From Megaleporinus macrocephalus (taxonomy: Eukaryota; Chordata; Actinopteri; Characiformes; Anostomidae): 64,000 bases of DNA. Position 1 is the stretch's first letter. Every line of letters begins with the position of its first letter. The translations under genes were made by a program, and so were the position numbers. This document shows positions 10,763-22,614 of this stretch, in pieces. The notes beneath the pieces are model-generated. The model was not told the origin of the DNA. It ran no database searches and saw only the letters and a program-made list of their open reading frames with translations. Location: contig CM038720.1 of NCBI GenBank assembly GCA_021613375.1, forward strand, positions 13,113,962-13,177,961, read 5' to 3'.

Positions 10763-13510
10763 GGAATTAGATGTTACAGTCCCTAAAAGTATAATAAATT
10801 AAATGCAACTCCATGTCGTTTGAAGTGTTTTCTGAAATAAGTACTAAGGCTGTCCCAAATGCCATTTTCTGGGCTCCGGAGCTTCAGCAATAAACACCAG
10901 CAAATATTTGACAGGGGTGGGAGGAGGTTGGGAACCTAAGAAGTTCAGAATATCCCACGCCAATTGTGAAAACTTCAGAAAAGTCTGAACACTTAGTCTG
11001 CCAGGCCTACTAACTTCTCTTAGCAACAGGCTAGGGGGTCATAGCACAGTACTTTAACCTCCCGAGCACCCCGTATAGTACAATATTTAGCAGTTTGCCT
11101 ACATTTATAGTCTGTGAATCCCAAACCAAATACTTACCCCAGTGGCTGAATATCCAAATAGCTGAACATTCAGGTCCATCTCGGCTGAATTCATACATAA
11201 ATATGCATTAAAATAAGTATGACTAGTGAAAAAAGGCTGTGCCAAACATGAAAAAGTAGGGTTTGCTCACATCTACATGGATACGCAACAATGCAGTGTA
11301 GCTGGCCATTTGAAAAAGATGCAGTGCAGGCTTCGGGGTGTATTGGAGGTATGTGCTGGCCTCCTGGGTTGAGGCTGAGTGGCAGCTGTGACGAAACTAG
11401 GCGAAAGAGGACAAACACTGAAAAACTAAGAAGTTCCAGAATTTGGTGCTGGGAATTAGATGTTACGGTCCCTAAAAAGTATAATAAATTAAATGCAACT
11501 CCATGTCGTTTGAAGTGTTTTCCAGAATAAGTACTAAAGCTGTCCCAAATGCCATATTCTGGGCTCCGGAGCTTCAGCAATAAACACCAGCAAATATTTG
11601 ACAGGGGTGGGAGGAGGTTGGGAACCTGAGAAGTTCAGAAAATCCCACGCCAATTCTGAAAGCTTCACAGAAGTCTGAACCTGAGTCTGTGACTGTGGCT
11701 TCACTTCGTCTGCCAGGCTTACTAACTTCTCTTAGCAACAGGCTAGAGGGTCATAGCACGGAACTATAACATCCCGAACACCCTGTATAGTATAATATTT
11801 AGCAGTTTGCCTACATTTATAGTCTAGATTTAGTCTGTAAATCCCAAACCAAAAACTCACCCAATGGCCGAATATTCGATCCATCTCGACTGAATACATA
11901 CATAAATATGCATTAAAATAAGTATGACCAGTGAAAAGAGGCTGTGCCAAACATAGTTGAGGATAATATGAGAGCTGTAGCACATTTTTTACTAGTCTGT
12001 GAACAAAAACAACTGTGAACTGTGGATACAGACTTATTGCATTGCATTCTATGGAAGGTAAAGGCAAGCTAAGGCTAACCCCGCTGTGTGGAGGCAGCAG
12101 CGTGACTCCCTTTGTCGGTTTCAAAGCGAAACGTTACAGGCATCATCATTTTTTTTCAATGATAACAGGTTTTGTTATGACAGCAACAGTATACATTCTG
12201 CTGGCACTGTGTGGAGAAAAGAAGATGCCAGCACTACTCATCTTGTAATCGTCAGGCGCCAAATTTTCCCACACTGCATTTTCCTACGGGCTAGATTCCC
12301 GGACACAGATTAGCCATTGAAGTCCTACGCGTCACTGCGGAATCACACTGTAATCCAGAAGAGAATGAGGCCTAAGCTGTATGGGAAGTGAGCCCACTTT
12401 TATAATTGCGGCCCTCCATGTTGTGCCCAATGATCACAGGCAGGAAGGCAACCTTAATCTCAGATTCGGGTTCGAATCCCAGGCGCGCAGTCTGGACCCA
12501 GACGTCCTTTAGAGCACAACTTGCCGGTCGGCAGTTGTATGGGACGCCCTATTGAGCATCTACATGGACACGCAACAATGCAGCGTAGCTGGCCGTTTAA
12601 AAAAAAATACGGTGCAGGCTTTGGGATATATTGGTGGTATGTGCTGGCCTCCTAGGTTGAGGCCTATTACCCTGAGAGGCAGCTGTGATGAAACTAGGCG
12701 AAAGAGAATGAACACTGAAAAACTAAGAAGTTCCAGAATTTGGTGCTGGGAATTATATGTTACGGTCCCTAAAAAGTATAATAAATTAAATGCAACTCCA
12801 TGTCGTTTGAAGTGTTTTCCAGAATAAGTACTAAAGCTGTCCCAAATGCCATTTTCTGGGCTCTGGAGCTTCAGCAATAAACACCAGCAAATATTTGACA
12901 GGGGTGGGAGGAGGTTGGGAACCTGAAAAGTTCAGAAAATCCCACAGCAATTCAGAAAACTCTGAACCTGAGTCTGTGACCGTGGCTTCACTTCGTCTGC
13001 CAGGCCTGCTAACTTCTCTTAGCAACAGGCTAGGGGGTCATAGCACAGAACTATAACCTCCCAAGCACCCTGTATAGTACAATATTTAGCAGTTTGCCTA
13101 CATTTATCGTCTAGATTTAGTCTGTAAATCCCAAACCAAATACTCACCCAATGGCCAAATTTTCCCACTCTGCATTTTCCTACGGGCTAGATTCCCGGAC
13201 ACAGATTAGCCATTGAAGTCCTACGCGTCACTGCGGAATCGCACTGTAATCCAGAAGAGAAGGGGGCCTAAGCTGTATGGGAAGTGAGCCCACTTTCATA
13301 ATTGTGGCCCTCCATGTTGTGCCCAATGATCACAGGCAGGAAGGCAACCTTAATCTCAGATTCGGGTTCGAATCTTCGAGGTATATTGGAGGTATGTGCT
13401 GGCCTCCCAGGTTGAGGCCTATTACCCTGAGAGGCAGCTGTGATGAAACTAGGCGAAAGAGGATGAACACTGAAAAACTAGGAAGTTCCAGAATTTGGTG
13501 CTGGGAACTT
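10763..13510 (+). repeat. Three-module rearranged repeat array
   Basis: Module R (GTCCCTAAAAAGTATAATAA, then CAGGGGTGGGAGGAGGTTGG) occurs at 10763-11250, 11453-11956 and 12750-13153. Module S (GGTATGTGCTGGCCTCC, then GAAACTAGGCGAAAGAG) occurs at 11291-11452, 12570-12749 and 13376-13507. Module T (TTTTCCTACGGGCTAGATTC, then GGTTCGAATCC) occurs at 12255-12540 and 13155-13375. The order S-R then T-S-R implies stepwise segmental duplication. Module T carries a perfect polymerase III B-box, GGTTCGAATCC, but no convincing A-box. Frames of 60-130 codons inside are shadows of the repeats. Confidence 0.8.
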
Positions 13511-13787
13511 TTTCAGCAGTCATAAGGTTATTGATGGAAAATGCAGCGCGAGTGAGGGGTGAGCTATAGGTGACTGATATTGATCTCGCACTCTGTTGAG
13601 GCTTTTCATATACTCAGGTTGTTTATAATCAATAATACTGTCGTGTTCAAATCTGGAAATGCATCAATATACATAAATATGGGGTGAGTTACATGAATCC
13701 ATTGCGCCAAATAAAGAAAATAGATTAAGTGCTCCACTCACCTCTGGGCTTTATATAATTATTTATATATCATATACATGGTTTTTA

Positions 13788-14150
13788 CCCTATTATTTAA
13801 TGGTCAGGACCACCACAGAGCAGGTATTATTTGGGTGGTGGATCATTCTCAGCACTGCGGTGACACTGAGATGGTGGTGGTGTGTTAGTGTGTGTTGTGC
13901 AGGTGTGAGTGGATCAGACACAGCAGTGCTGCCAGAGTGTTTAAACACCTCAGTGTCACTGCTAAACTGAGAATAGTCCAACAACCAAAACTGTCAAGAA
14001 AACAGGGTGTGAACAGCGTCCTGTGACCACTGGTTGAAGGACTTGAGGAACAGAAACAGATGAGCTGTCATCCCTGACCTTACCTCTACAAGGTGGACTG
14101 ACAAGGTAGGTTGGACAGTGAGTGGTCACTACAGCTTGCACAGACTTGTC
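13788..14150 (+). mobile_element. Foldback MITE copy 1
   Basis: Starts near GGTCAGGACCACCACAGAGC and includes TTGGGTGGTGGATCATTCTC, GTGAGTGGATCAGACACAGC and the partly palindromic counterpart around AGTGTCACTGCTAAACTGAG. It is one of about six copies in this window (13.8, 33.9, 50.3, 52.9, 55.6 and 59.7 kb). It has no coding capacity. The right part is degraded, ending around GGTTGGACAGTGAGTGGTCA. Confidence 0.7.
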
Positions 14151-14672
14151 ATCTGCTTGGCATTAACGCTTTAAGCTTGACTAACTAACATGGCCCATTT
14201 TTTGGCGTGTGACTTCTTAATTCAAAGACTTAATTTCTTAAAAAAAACAGTTAAAGACTTGTTTAAGACACAGTGCCAACAGCAACACATGCTGCATTAA
14301 TAATTAATGGAAGTCAAGCAGAAAAAAAAATACCAGAAAATACTAGAAAAAAATATCCCCATAATAAATACAAGAACAGCAAGGAACGCAGTGTGAGGCA
14401 GTTGGTTTAGTGTTTTCCCACATAAATCAGCTTTGTTCTCGTGTTGAGATGTCATGTTCTTTTGACTAAGAAGTTAGCGAGAGGTCCTGTGTTCCACTAT
14501 GTAAGCTAAGCACACTCTCCAGCCTCCCCTTGTAGTTATTGGCTTAAATAAAGGTGAAAATTACAAGCGGACTATTTCCAATATTCTGCAACTGAATTGC
14601 ATAATCTGTAGCTGGATAAAGGTATGCTTTGAATAATGTATGTGTCCTGGTTGCATCTAAACAGTTCATTAT

Positions 14673-15980
14673 ACACTGCTGTGCAAAAGTCTTGGGCCCT
14701 TAAGCTCCTTGGGTAAAAGCCTTTATCTTAACCATAAATGTATTTTCACTAGTAAGAACACTAGATATCATTAGTACTAGAGATAGACCGCTTAGCGTTT
14801 TTGAGGCCGATTCAAGGCTATAGGCCACAGCAGGGCAACATATAGTTATTAGCGCAAGCAAGTCATGAAACATGATCTAAACTGGTTTATTACCATTTTT
14901 AACAAGCTCATGTGAAACAGCATAATATTTTTCACAAAATTAGCAGTAAATAAACAAAGTAAATCAAACAAATATAGCCAATACTGCAATTATTAAATTT
15001 AGACCCTTAATTTAAAACGAAAAAGCTAATTAAATAAATGCAGTAAAACTGCATTCATTAAATGCAGACTGGGTTATTTTAAACAAAAACTGCAATCTTT
15101 GAATGTAGATCTTGAATTGTTGCTGCTGTACTGTTCGTATTGGTCAGATCTGGTCTGCACGGCATTCTGGGTTATTTGTTTTGTGCTAGCTGCGCGTGCT
15201 AGCTCTGCTCTTTGCTGATACTCACTGTATTCAGCCGCGTGCATTGCCGTATCAGATTAGTAGAGTTAAATGTCTTGGTTCCCCAACGAGACACGTTGAT
15301 TTTACCAATTTTACAAAACATCTGGATGAGTCTGCATCACATACGGTATCTAACTGTCAGACGGACGACATGTTTTTTTTATAAGCACATGCCGTGAACG
15401 CAAACTGTTCTCAGGAGTTGCACTGCTTTAGTCAGTCTGTCGAAAATGAAAGGGTATGTGTTTCCACCTAGCGGTTCAGATAGGAATTGCTGGGAGCTGG
15501 GGAGAAGCGGTTTCAACGAAACACTAGCTGGAAATACAGAAATTAAGCCATCAATCGGCTCTCGGGATCAGCTAAATTGGAGAAACATTGGCATATTTTG
15601 ATTTTAAAAAAATTAGTACAGATGTGAATAAGCATAAATACTATAGAAAGTAGCATAAATATCTAATTTAGAAAGAAGCAAATAATATCTTGAGCTCCAG
15701 TTTGAAGAACAAAGTTTAGTTCCAGATTTCTCCTGGATGCCCCAGACATTGTATGAATGTATTCAGTTCCTTCAGCAGCAATCTTGATTTAGCTTAATGA
15801 AGTACTGAGCAGTCAAAGCAGGTATTAGATGAGAACTGTAAATAATACTGGGTTGTTTCCACAAGGAGAAGCTTGTAAAGAGTTAAATAAACACACTTAT
15901 AAAACTATTACTTACTGTATTAATACTGTTTAAATAATTTGAATACTATTGAATAAGGTCCACAACTTTTGCAAAGTAGA
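14673..15980 (+). mobile_element. MITE family M copy 1, split by an insertion
   Basis: The left end ACTGCTGTGCAAAAGTCTTG pairs with the right end ACAACTTTTGCAAAGTAG as inverted termini. The internal block AGATTTCTCCTGGATGCCCC, then GACATTGTATGAATGTATTC is shared with copies at 23.4, 24.9 and 26.9 kb. Relative to those copies, continuity is broken at 14777 and resumes at 15612/15620, where 834 bp have been inserted. Confidence 0.75.
14778..15611. mobile_element. 834-bp hAT-like insertion inside MITE M copy 1
   Basis: An identical 8-bp repeat ATTAGTAC lies at 14770-14777 and 15612-15619. The other MITE M copies read uninterrupted across this point (ATCATTAGAACAGATG on the minus strand at about 23.57 kb), so the 8 bp is a true target-site duplication. 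Eight-base duplications are the hAT hallmark, and the insert's left end TAGAGATAGACCG resembles fish hAT MITE ends. The right end (TTTTAAAAAA) does not pair clearly with it, so the terminal repeat is degraded. No transposase is seen. Confidence 0.65.
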
Positions 15981-17957
15981 TTTGGTTAAAACACAAGACA
16001 CAGCTCTTTTCAGAAGCAACCAACACTGCAGTGGCAGCAGGTGATTAACGTCGCTTGTATCCATATGAACAGCTTGCTGCATGGTTAAAGCAAGACTTTA
16101 AGAAAATATCAAATGGGGTTGTTTTGGCATGTGTATATGTTGTGTTCTACTGAGGTTCTACTGAGGCAAAATAGATGAGGCAATGGGGTACAAAATTCCT
16201 ACTGGCACCTCTGGTGTATCCTAACAGCCAGTGCATGAAGAGAAATTCCCCTGTTGGGTGGGCCAAGTTTATAGAAGGATGGAGGGAAGGAAAAAAATCT
16301 GCAGAGGATGAAGATGGTCTGCTTGCCCAAGGACATGTTTTCAAGGACAGTTCTTTTGTCTCCATGAAACCGGATTACGGATGTTCCGGCAGTGGTATTG
16401 CTACTTTTTTCCCGTTGTTGTTGCTGTTGTTGTTTTATATTTCCTTAACCCTCCACCTCCGTTTTTCTCCTTTATCTTCGGAATTCACATTTTCGGCTGG
16501 GAGCTGAGGTTTCCCCCAGCTTGTGAGAGCCATACATCTGGCTTGCGTGGTGTTTTAGCAGCCGGCCAGCTGGCTGTACCCCAGAACAGATGGCTGGATG
16601 CTTGACTCCATCACCCAACCCTAACTTGGTGGGCCAAGACCCAAAGGGAAAACCTAAGGAGTTACACTTGTGGGCTAAAGCTGGTGTGTATGATGTGATG
16701 CAGTTTTACATGGCTTACTTCAGCTGGCAGCAGTAACTGAAGAAGAGAGGAATCTCAGAGAGGCACAGACCCGTGCAATCTTTGGGCTTTCTGCTGAATA
16801 TTTTATACAGAATGTAGAGAAACTATCGTTTTTAGTGGTTTTAGCAATAGGCCTTGTAACTATGCACCTCAGGAGGTGATAGAATGTCATTGTAGCAATC
16901 AGCTTCCAACATGAGAAGATGAAGAAGTAGCGCTGCTGCCCCGACAGTGTATCCTGACCACTTGTCAATCATGCTGAAGGTATCGCTCTTTTAAGGACAG
17001 GTAGCCAATGAAAAGAAGGAAGGTTGTAGCTCTTTGGCAAGCAACTATTAACAGAACTGCCAGCTGTTATCTGCTAGAATCCATGTTAGGCAGCAAACAA
17101 ATATAAGAATAATATAAGCGTAGGCGTAACAAGAATTAACACTGGTGCTGCTTTCCACTGCAGGAGATGCAGTGCATCCAACACCTAAATGAAAAGCACA
17201 TCTGTGGCTTCAACCAGCATGAAATCTGAATCTCCAAGCTAGCAGCTTTCCTTGCAGAGCCCTTCCCTCCATCTACCAAGTCTCTCTTAGCTCTGTTTGC
17301 AACCAAGGAAATACATTCTGTCTCTGTGTTGTGTTTTTTTGGAAAGAAGAAGTGTTTTAGTGGGTTGTTTTAAGTTCATTTGTACAAGGACTTTCATGTC
17401 GTATAGCCTTAATACGGGTGGAGTGGTGGATTTTCCACAGTAGATCAGAGTGCTGTGTTTTAAACTTTTGGCGCTGGTGAGGTCATGTTCCTTCTTGCCA
17501 TGTTTGCTGCTGTTTTCAGCTAATGTAAAGCCTGTTTAGGTGTATCCCAAGAACTCTGCAGTATTTTGCAGTTTTGTTTACTAAAACATTTGCTTTATTC
17601 AGCCAAAATAAAGAAAGAAGGAAAGAAAGAATATCAGAATCCCAAAATTAAAACTGAATACCCAACAAACAAACATCTAAATATATAAACATTCAGATAG
17701 AACCCTAATGCTAACACTGCACAGGACCACAACTTGTTAGTGATATGTTACCCCCTACTGTTTGGAGAGTGGATTTGACAGGTTGCATCATCTTGGACAT
17801 TGCTTCTTTAAACAATGCTACAGAGGAAGCACTTCTGATACCCTTAAGAACCATCTTCAAAAAAAGATTTATGTGTATTTCCTTGAATTTGTATGTTACA
17901 AGAAGGTTTTTTACATCTTACACAGACAATAAAGGGAACCAAAGGTCATTCTTCTGC
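15981..17957. other. Intergenic sequence, no gene supported
   Basis: Moderate-complexity sequence. The stretch 16175-16507 has a 110-codon ATG frame on + and overlapping frames on -, but a TTGTTGTTGCTG run and hydrophobic low-complexity tail make a real protein unlikely. GAAAGAAGGAAAGAAAGAA occurs at about 17610. Confidence 0.3.
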
Positions 17958-18165
17958 ACTCTTAACAATAAGGGTGCCAAAGAGTTCTTGTGAGCAATGC
18001 CATAGAAGAACCATAAAAAAGGAGTGCAAAGAAACCTTTAAATGGTTAAATTAGATATTCTTTAAATACAAAGGGGTTACAGAGAACATGTGCACCTCTT
18101 GTTTACCACCCAAAAAAGGGATCCATGAAAGATGCCATAAAAGAATCACTCATTAGATGCTGAAT
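17958..18165 (+). mobile_element. Hairpin MITE fragment of the GAACC/GGTTC type
   Basis: CACTCTTAACAATAAGGGTG, CAATGCCATAGAAGAACCAT and GATGCCATAAAAGAATCACT match the layout of a very common fish foldback element that starts with CACTCTTAAAAATAAAGGTTCTT and repeats GCCATAGAAGAACC. It is heavily mutated and its left edge may reach 17795. Confidence 0.4.
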
Positions 18166-19785
18166 CATGTTTGAAAATTTGTTGGGAATATGAATACCCT
18201 GTTTACATTTAAAGAACCTCCACGTAATATAATTTAAAAGTTTCTGCACCCATCCAAGGTATCCTGGAACTGTATATACATGCCAATAATCTTTTAGTGA
18301 CAGCTATTTTACAGGGAATATACAGGAAGAGATTGGTATCTCTAGTTTTCTGACCACAGAAAATGGCTGGATGGTTTCAAGTGGGGGACCACTTAAAACT
18401 GTGGATGAAAACAGATGGCCAATGGTCAGCTATGAAAGGGTTACTTTAAAATGTATTTTGTTACAGATTACTGGCTACCTGTTTAAAACAATGTAGTTGT
18501 GTCCTAATACCTAATACCAGTAACCTTATCTGATTACTTTATGTTACTTTTTCAGAAAACATTTCAAAAAGGTTGTACAAACATGTGGATTCACCATATC
18601 AGCTGAGGATTTATCAGCACAGACAGTGGCTGTTTGCTCTAATAACAAATTTAAATAATATATAAATAGTATCTCTAATATGCTGTATTTATCTCGTTAA
18701 TTAGCCAAATTAAACAAGTAAATAAATTACAAATGGATAAAACTGAGTACGTTCATAATAAAATATTGCTCATTATGAATGCATAAATGAAAAAAATTAA
18801 TAATGTATGTTGTGAACATCAGCAGTGTCTCCTACTATCTTGTATTCACTGTAGAACATTCAGAATGAAAGGATTTGATGTTAGGATTTGACCCATAAAC
18901 ACACCAACATGTGAATAAGGAGAGCACTTCAAGCACTTTCCACTACAAGCACTGCTTGTCCTTTACATAATTTAATAAAGACCTGCAAATTAGTTTTACA
19001 TCAAGAAATGGTCTTTTTTCCCCCCATTTGGTTTCCTGATAAATAAATAATAGATCATAAGTGACTTCACTGTCCACTCTTTATGTTTGAAATTTGCACT
19101 TTCTTTTGAAAATCCACAACTACAGAGAAGCCAGGGACATAAGAAGCTGAGGAAAATGAAAAACACTGCTATGCTGAGACTAAAACTGTAGAACTGAGGT
19201 CATTAATTCAGTCCAACAACTGTGCAAATGCACTTTAGTTAAAAACTACACTGTGCTGGTATGCACTTGTTAAAAACCTGTTGTTTCACAAACCAAAAGG
19301 TCACTCTGGAAATCTTCTATGGAGACCATCCCCTCCATCCAAATAACAACTCTTAGCTGATCATCGTTTGTGTTCTAACTGCCAAAAGGTCTATTTTTGA
19401 TTAATATACTTATATTTTTGTGTCGTCATTGGAGTTTGACGGTAATAGAATGTAATTTTTAGACACTTCCTAAAATCAGTTTGTCCTTTGAGTTCCTGAA
19501 GTCATAACTGATTCACTTCAGTACATATAATGATACACATATTACCATTTTGCACCCATAATTCCAAATGCACTGAAAAAGAAATCACACATACGAAACT
19601 AATGTTACCGCTCACGCTCAGTTAAAGTCTAGTAAGTTAATGCTAATAGTTTATAGCTAAACAGTCTGTAGAAAGTGAGAATTAAAAAATTAATTATAAA
19701 ATATAAAATATTTTGGAAATCTTATTCTTCAACTATTGAGGATTAAAATTTTTAAATATGGATAAAATAAATACTTAGAATAAAG

Positions 19786-19788
<3 letters not shown>
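18166..19788. other. AT-rich intergenic sequence, nothing recognised
   Basis: No gene, RNA or repeat family identified. Confidence 0.3.

Positions 19789-19879
<91 letters not shown>
19789..19879. repeat. (TA)n microsatellite
   Basis: About 45 uninterrupted TA units. Confidence 0.97.
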
Positions 19880-19882
<3 letters not shown>

Positions 19883-20424
19883 CTCTGCCTACAGTCTGGA
19901 ACTGTAAAAGTAGGTGAATCTGAAAGTGGACAGTGCTTAGATCTACACAGTTGTCAGTTAAATAAAGTAAACTTTGTGAAGTTTCTCTGACTAATAGGTG
20001 ATAAGAAATGATAATTACATGTCAGAATCTCAGCTTGGAAATAGATGTTTGTCAAGTCCTGGTGAGCAATCAATTATCACGTTTCCACCTGTTAAACTCT
20101 GCTCGAGCCGAAGACTCAGTTTCTTTATCTTCTTGGCATATGATTAGGTATTTGCACTTCATCTTCTTGAGAAAGTGCATATGTAAATACACTGAATTAA
20201 AGCCCCCAAGATATCACTCAGTTTCACCCAGATATCACCTCATGCTGAGTCTGCTCACAGTAGCCCAGCCCTCTGCAATTACTGTTTCTATGGCTACAAC
20301 TTTGTCCTCACTTGGATGTGTCTTCAGTGCAGCTAACAGTGGCCATATATATTTATATATATCGCTCCATCCAAAGAAAAACATATCTCTATTTTTGGTG
20401 ACTTTTTATTTTTGTATGCTATTT

Positions 20425-20575
20425 GAACACAAAAGCTGTCATTTCCATAATGTGAAAAATTCATGATGAATGGACCAATAAAAATGCTTCCAAGAAACTA
20501 AGGACAGTGTCTGTCCTCTCCTGTAAAGTTGCCATTTATCTGGACAGTAAATTATACATACATACATATATATAT
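20425..20575 (+). mobile_element. MITE family W fragment
   Basis: TCATGATGAATGGACCAATA, AAATGCTTCC and CTCCTGTAAAGTTGCCATTT match a common fish repeat whose core is ATGGACCAATAGAAATGCT. Other copies lie at 57.3, 59.3, 63.6 and, weakly, 25.7 kb. Confidence 0.5.
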
Positions 20576-20885
20576 ATTTTTGCGCTTTTGTCACATTTAA
20601 ATGTTTCCGATTATCAAACAAATTTCAATATCAGATAATTTTTTAAATGATGCTTTCATTTATTAAGGTAAAAATAACTCTCCAAACCAACCTGGCCCAA
20701 TGTGAAAAAGTGACTGCCCCCTTCCTTATAAATTAACTGAGATTAACCACATTTTTGGGGGGAGTTCAATTTCACTAGCCACACCCAGGCCTGATTACTG
20801 CCAGACCTGTAGAATCAATAAATCATTTAAATAGAACCTGTCAGACAACATGAAGCAGCTAAAAGAGCTCAAAAAGCAACACATT

Positions 20886-21020
20886 ATGCACCGATCTGAA
20901 GAAATTCAAGAACAGATCATTTAATCAGTCTGGAAGACATTAAACAGTGATGAACCTTCTCAGGAGTGGCCAGCCTACCAAAATTCCAAGAGTGCATCAA
21001 CGACTTATCCAGGAGGTCAG
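20886..21020 (+). pseudogene. Tc1 transposase N-terminal remnant
   Basis: ATG at 20886 begins MHRSEEIQEQII, then a stop; in shifted frame the DNA reads on through a LPRSGRPTK-like block (CTTCTCAGGAGTGGCCAGCC) and a RRLIQEV-like block. These are the N-terminal HTH and GRPR-like parts of fish Tc1 transposases, with an internal deletion and stop. Confidence 0.55.
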
Positions 21021-21029
21021 AAAAGAAGT

Positions 21030-21540
21030 GATATTTAAAAACAGAAAAAACAAAAAAGAACAACTGAGAAAAGAGAAAATAAACAAATAAGGTTTAGCAA
21101 TATTTAAGAACTCTATTCATAAGCTTCTGCAAAAACTTCTCAATTCCAGCTAATCCTCTCTGGCATCTCAGCAGCTAGTTTGTGTCGGAGGCCGCGAGGC
21201 CACATAGACACGACCATATACTCTCTATCCCCCTCCAAAATAAACCCCCCCCTTAATAGAACTACCAAACCCCGCCCCACATATTAGCCTACCATTCCCC
21301 TGAGCTGGGGGGTGTCATAACTAACAAAACAAAAAAAACAAACAAATCAAATATGATAGACATTAAATACATTGAACATACAGTACACAATTACATTTGC
21401 CAGTAAGTATACGGACGTCCGCATAGATCAGCATACAAGACAAGGTCACAGGTAAGTATCACATGTGCACTATTACTTAAATTACATTACCTAGGCTTTT
21501 AAAAGTATCTTGTGTGCCCACGTGTCCTTTCACAGACCTG
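21030..21540. other. C-rich foreign segment inside the Tc1 remnant
   Basis: Begins with purine-rich sequence, then TGTGTCGGAGGCCGCGAGGC, a CCCCCCC run at 21245 and CCCCGCCCCACATATTAGCC, ending around GTGTCCTTTCACA. Composition differs from its surroundings. It could be a solo LTR (TGT...ACA ends) or another insertion, but I cannot find a target duplication. Confidence 0.3.
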
Positions 21541-21571
21541 GTAATAGGGTAGACTCACTGACCCCATCACA

Positions 21572-21685
21572 GAAGAGTGGACCAAAATTTCTCCACAGAA
21601 ATGTGAAAGACTCATTGCCAGTTATCGCAAATGCTTGATTGCAGTTGTTGCCACCAAAAGTGGCACAACCAGTTATTACGTTTAG
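21572..21685 (+). pseudogene. Tc1 transposase C-terminal remnant
   Basis: An open frame of 37 residues reads EEWTKISPQKCERLIASYRK, then ends GTTSYYV and TAG. This is the conserved C-terminus of fish Tc1 transposases (EEW-KIP...LI-SY-K...TSY). It is separated from the N-terminal remnant by about 550 bp of unrelated sequence. Confidence 0.75.
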
Positions 21686-22023
21686 GGGGAAATTACTTTA
21701 TCACATAGGACCAGGTTGGTTTGGACAGCTTTTTCCATTAATAAATGAAATAATCATTTAGAAACTGCGTTTTGTATTCACTCAGGTTATCTTTGTCTGA
21801 TACTGAAATTTCTTTGATAATCTGAAACATTAAAGTGTGACAAATGTGCAAAATCAAAAGAAATTTGTAACTTTTTTCATAGCACTAGTATACAGTGGAG
21901 TGAAATTTTGTTTCTCCAGAAACAACACGGTACAACATGTAACAAAAGGACAAAGTGCAAACGTGCAAACACAAGTTTTAACTAGAAACAATAAATACGA
22001 TAAATTAACAGACATTAGACACA

Positions 22024-22153
22024 GTAACCAGTCAGGACAGTAAACAGACAGGACATTAAACAGACAGGACAGTAACCAGACAGGACAGTAAACAGACAGG
22101 ACAGTAACCAGACAGGACAGTAACCAGACAGGACAGTAAACTGACAGGACAGT
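22024..22153 (+). repeat. 16-bp minisatellite
   Basis: About eight copies of AACCAGACAGGACAGT / AAACAGACAGGACAGT. Confidence 0.9.
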
Positions 22154-22614
22154 GCAGCACAGACACAGCACTCATTTCTGAATAAGAGGAAGTGAATAAA
22201 GTGCAGAAAGATTTAACATACTGTGATTTGTTATGAGTTATGCAGTCAGATAATATACATACACACAGCAGTTACTGAGGTAGTACTTGGTAGAGGGAGA
22301 AGTAAACAGTGTAAACAGTGTCAGCAGCAATGTTTCAGACAGTGCAAGTAAAGCATTAAAAGAAGTGTATGTGTAAGTATAGAGTACGTGTGTGAGGGGC
22401 TAATCAAATCCAACTCTGTGAGTATATATGATTCATATTACTGCATATGAATGAATACACATACATACTTTTTCAGTTTCAAAAGTATGGGCACACCTCC
22501 CCATAGAAGGATTATTTCTTATTTATGAAGAGCCCCCTGTGATGTTTTCCCAACAGGCCTGAAGAAAGTACACGCAGGCTGGCTAGTAAATAGTTTCTAG
22601 AAGCCAGCCAGTAT
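22154..22614. other. Intergenic sequence, nothing firm
   Basis: No gene. TTTCAAAAGTATGGGCACACCTCC at 22475 resembles the end of the MITE at 58.5-58.8 kb but the partner end is not found. Confidence 0.25.

Larger units (their letters stand above)
20576..21890 (+). mobile_element. Tc1-like transposon, deleted and interrupted
   Basis: Long inverted termini: TTTTGTCACATTTAAATGTT (from about 20585) with AACCAACCTGGCCCAATGTG (20687-20706) pair with ATAGGACCAGGTTGGTTTGG and AACATTAAAGTGTGACAAAT on the right. This gives the roughly 200-bp double-motif IR/DR termini typical of fish Tc1 elements. Inside are a transposase start region (20886-21020) and the last 37 codons (21572-21685). The whole catalytic core is gone, replaced at about 21030-21540 by unrelated C-rich sequence. 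It cannot encode a working enzyme. Confidence 0.8.

Noticed and set aside
12460..12500. tRNA gene at the GGTTCGAATCC motif
   Set aside because: No A-box at the right distance and no cloverleaf stems found by eye; the motif sits in a tandem repeat module.
16147..16507. 110-codon + frame and 72-codon minus frame
   Set aside because: Low-complexity leucine-rich tail from a TTG-rich run and no recognised family.
20008..20466. 152-codon + frame with ATG start
   Set aside because: No recognisable domain, runs into a MITE W fragment, and composition is that of AT-rich intergenic DNA. Treated as chance.
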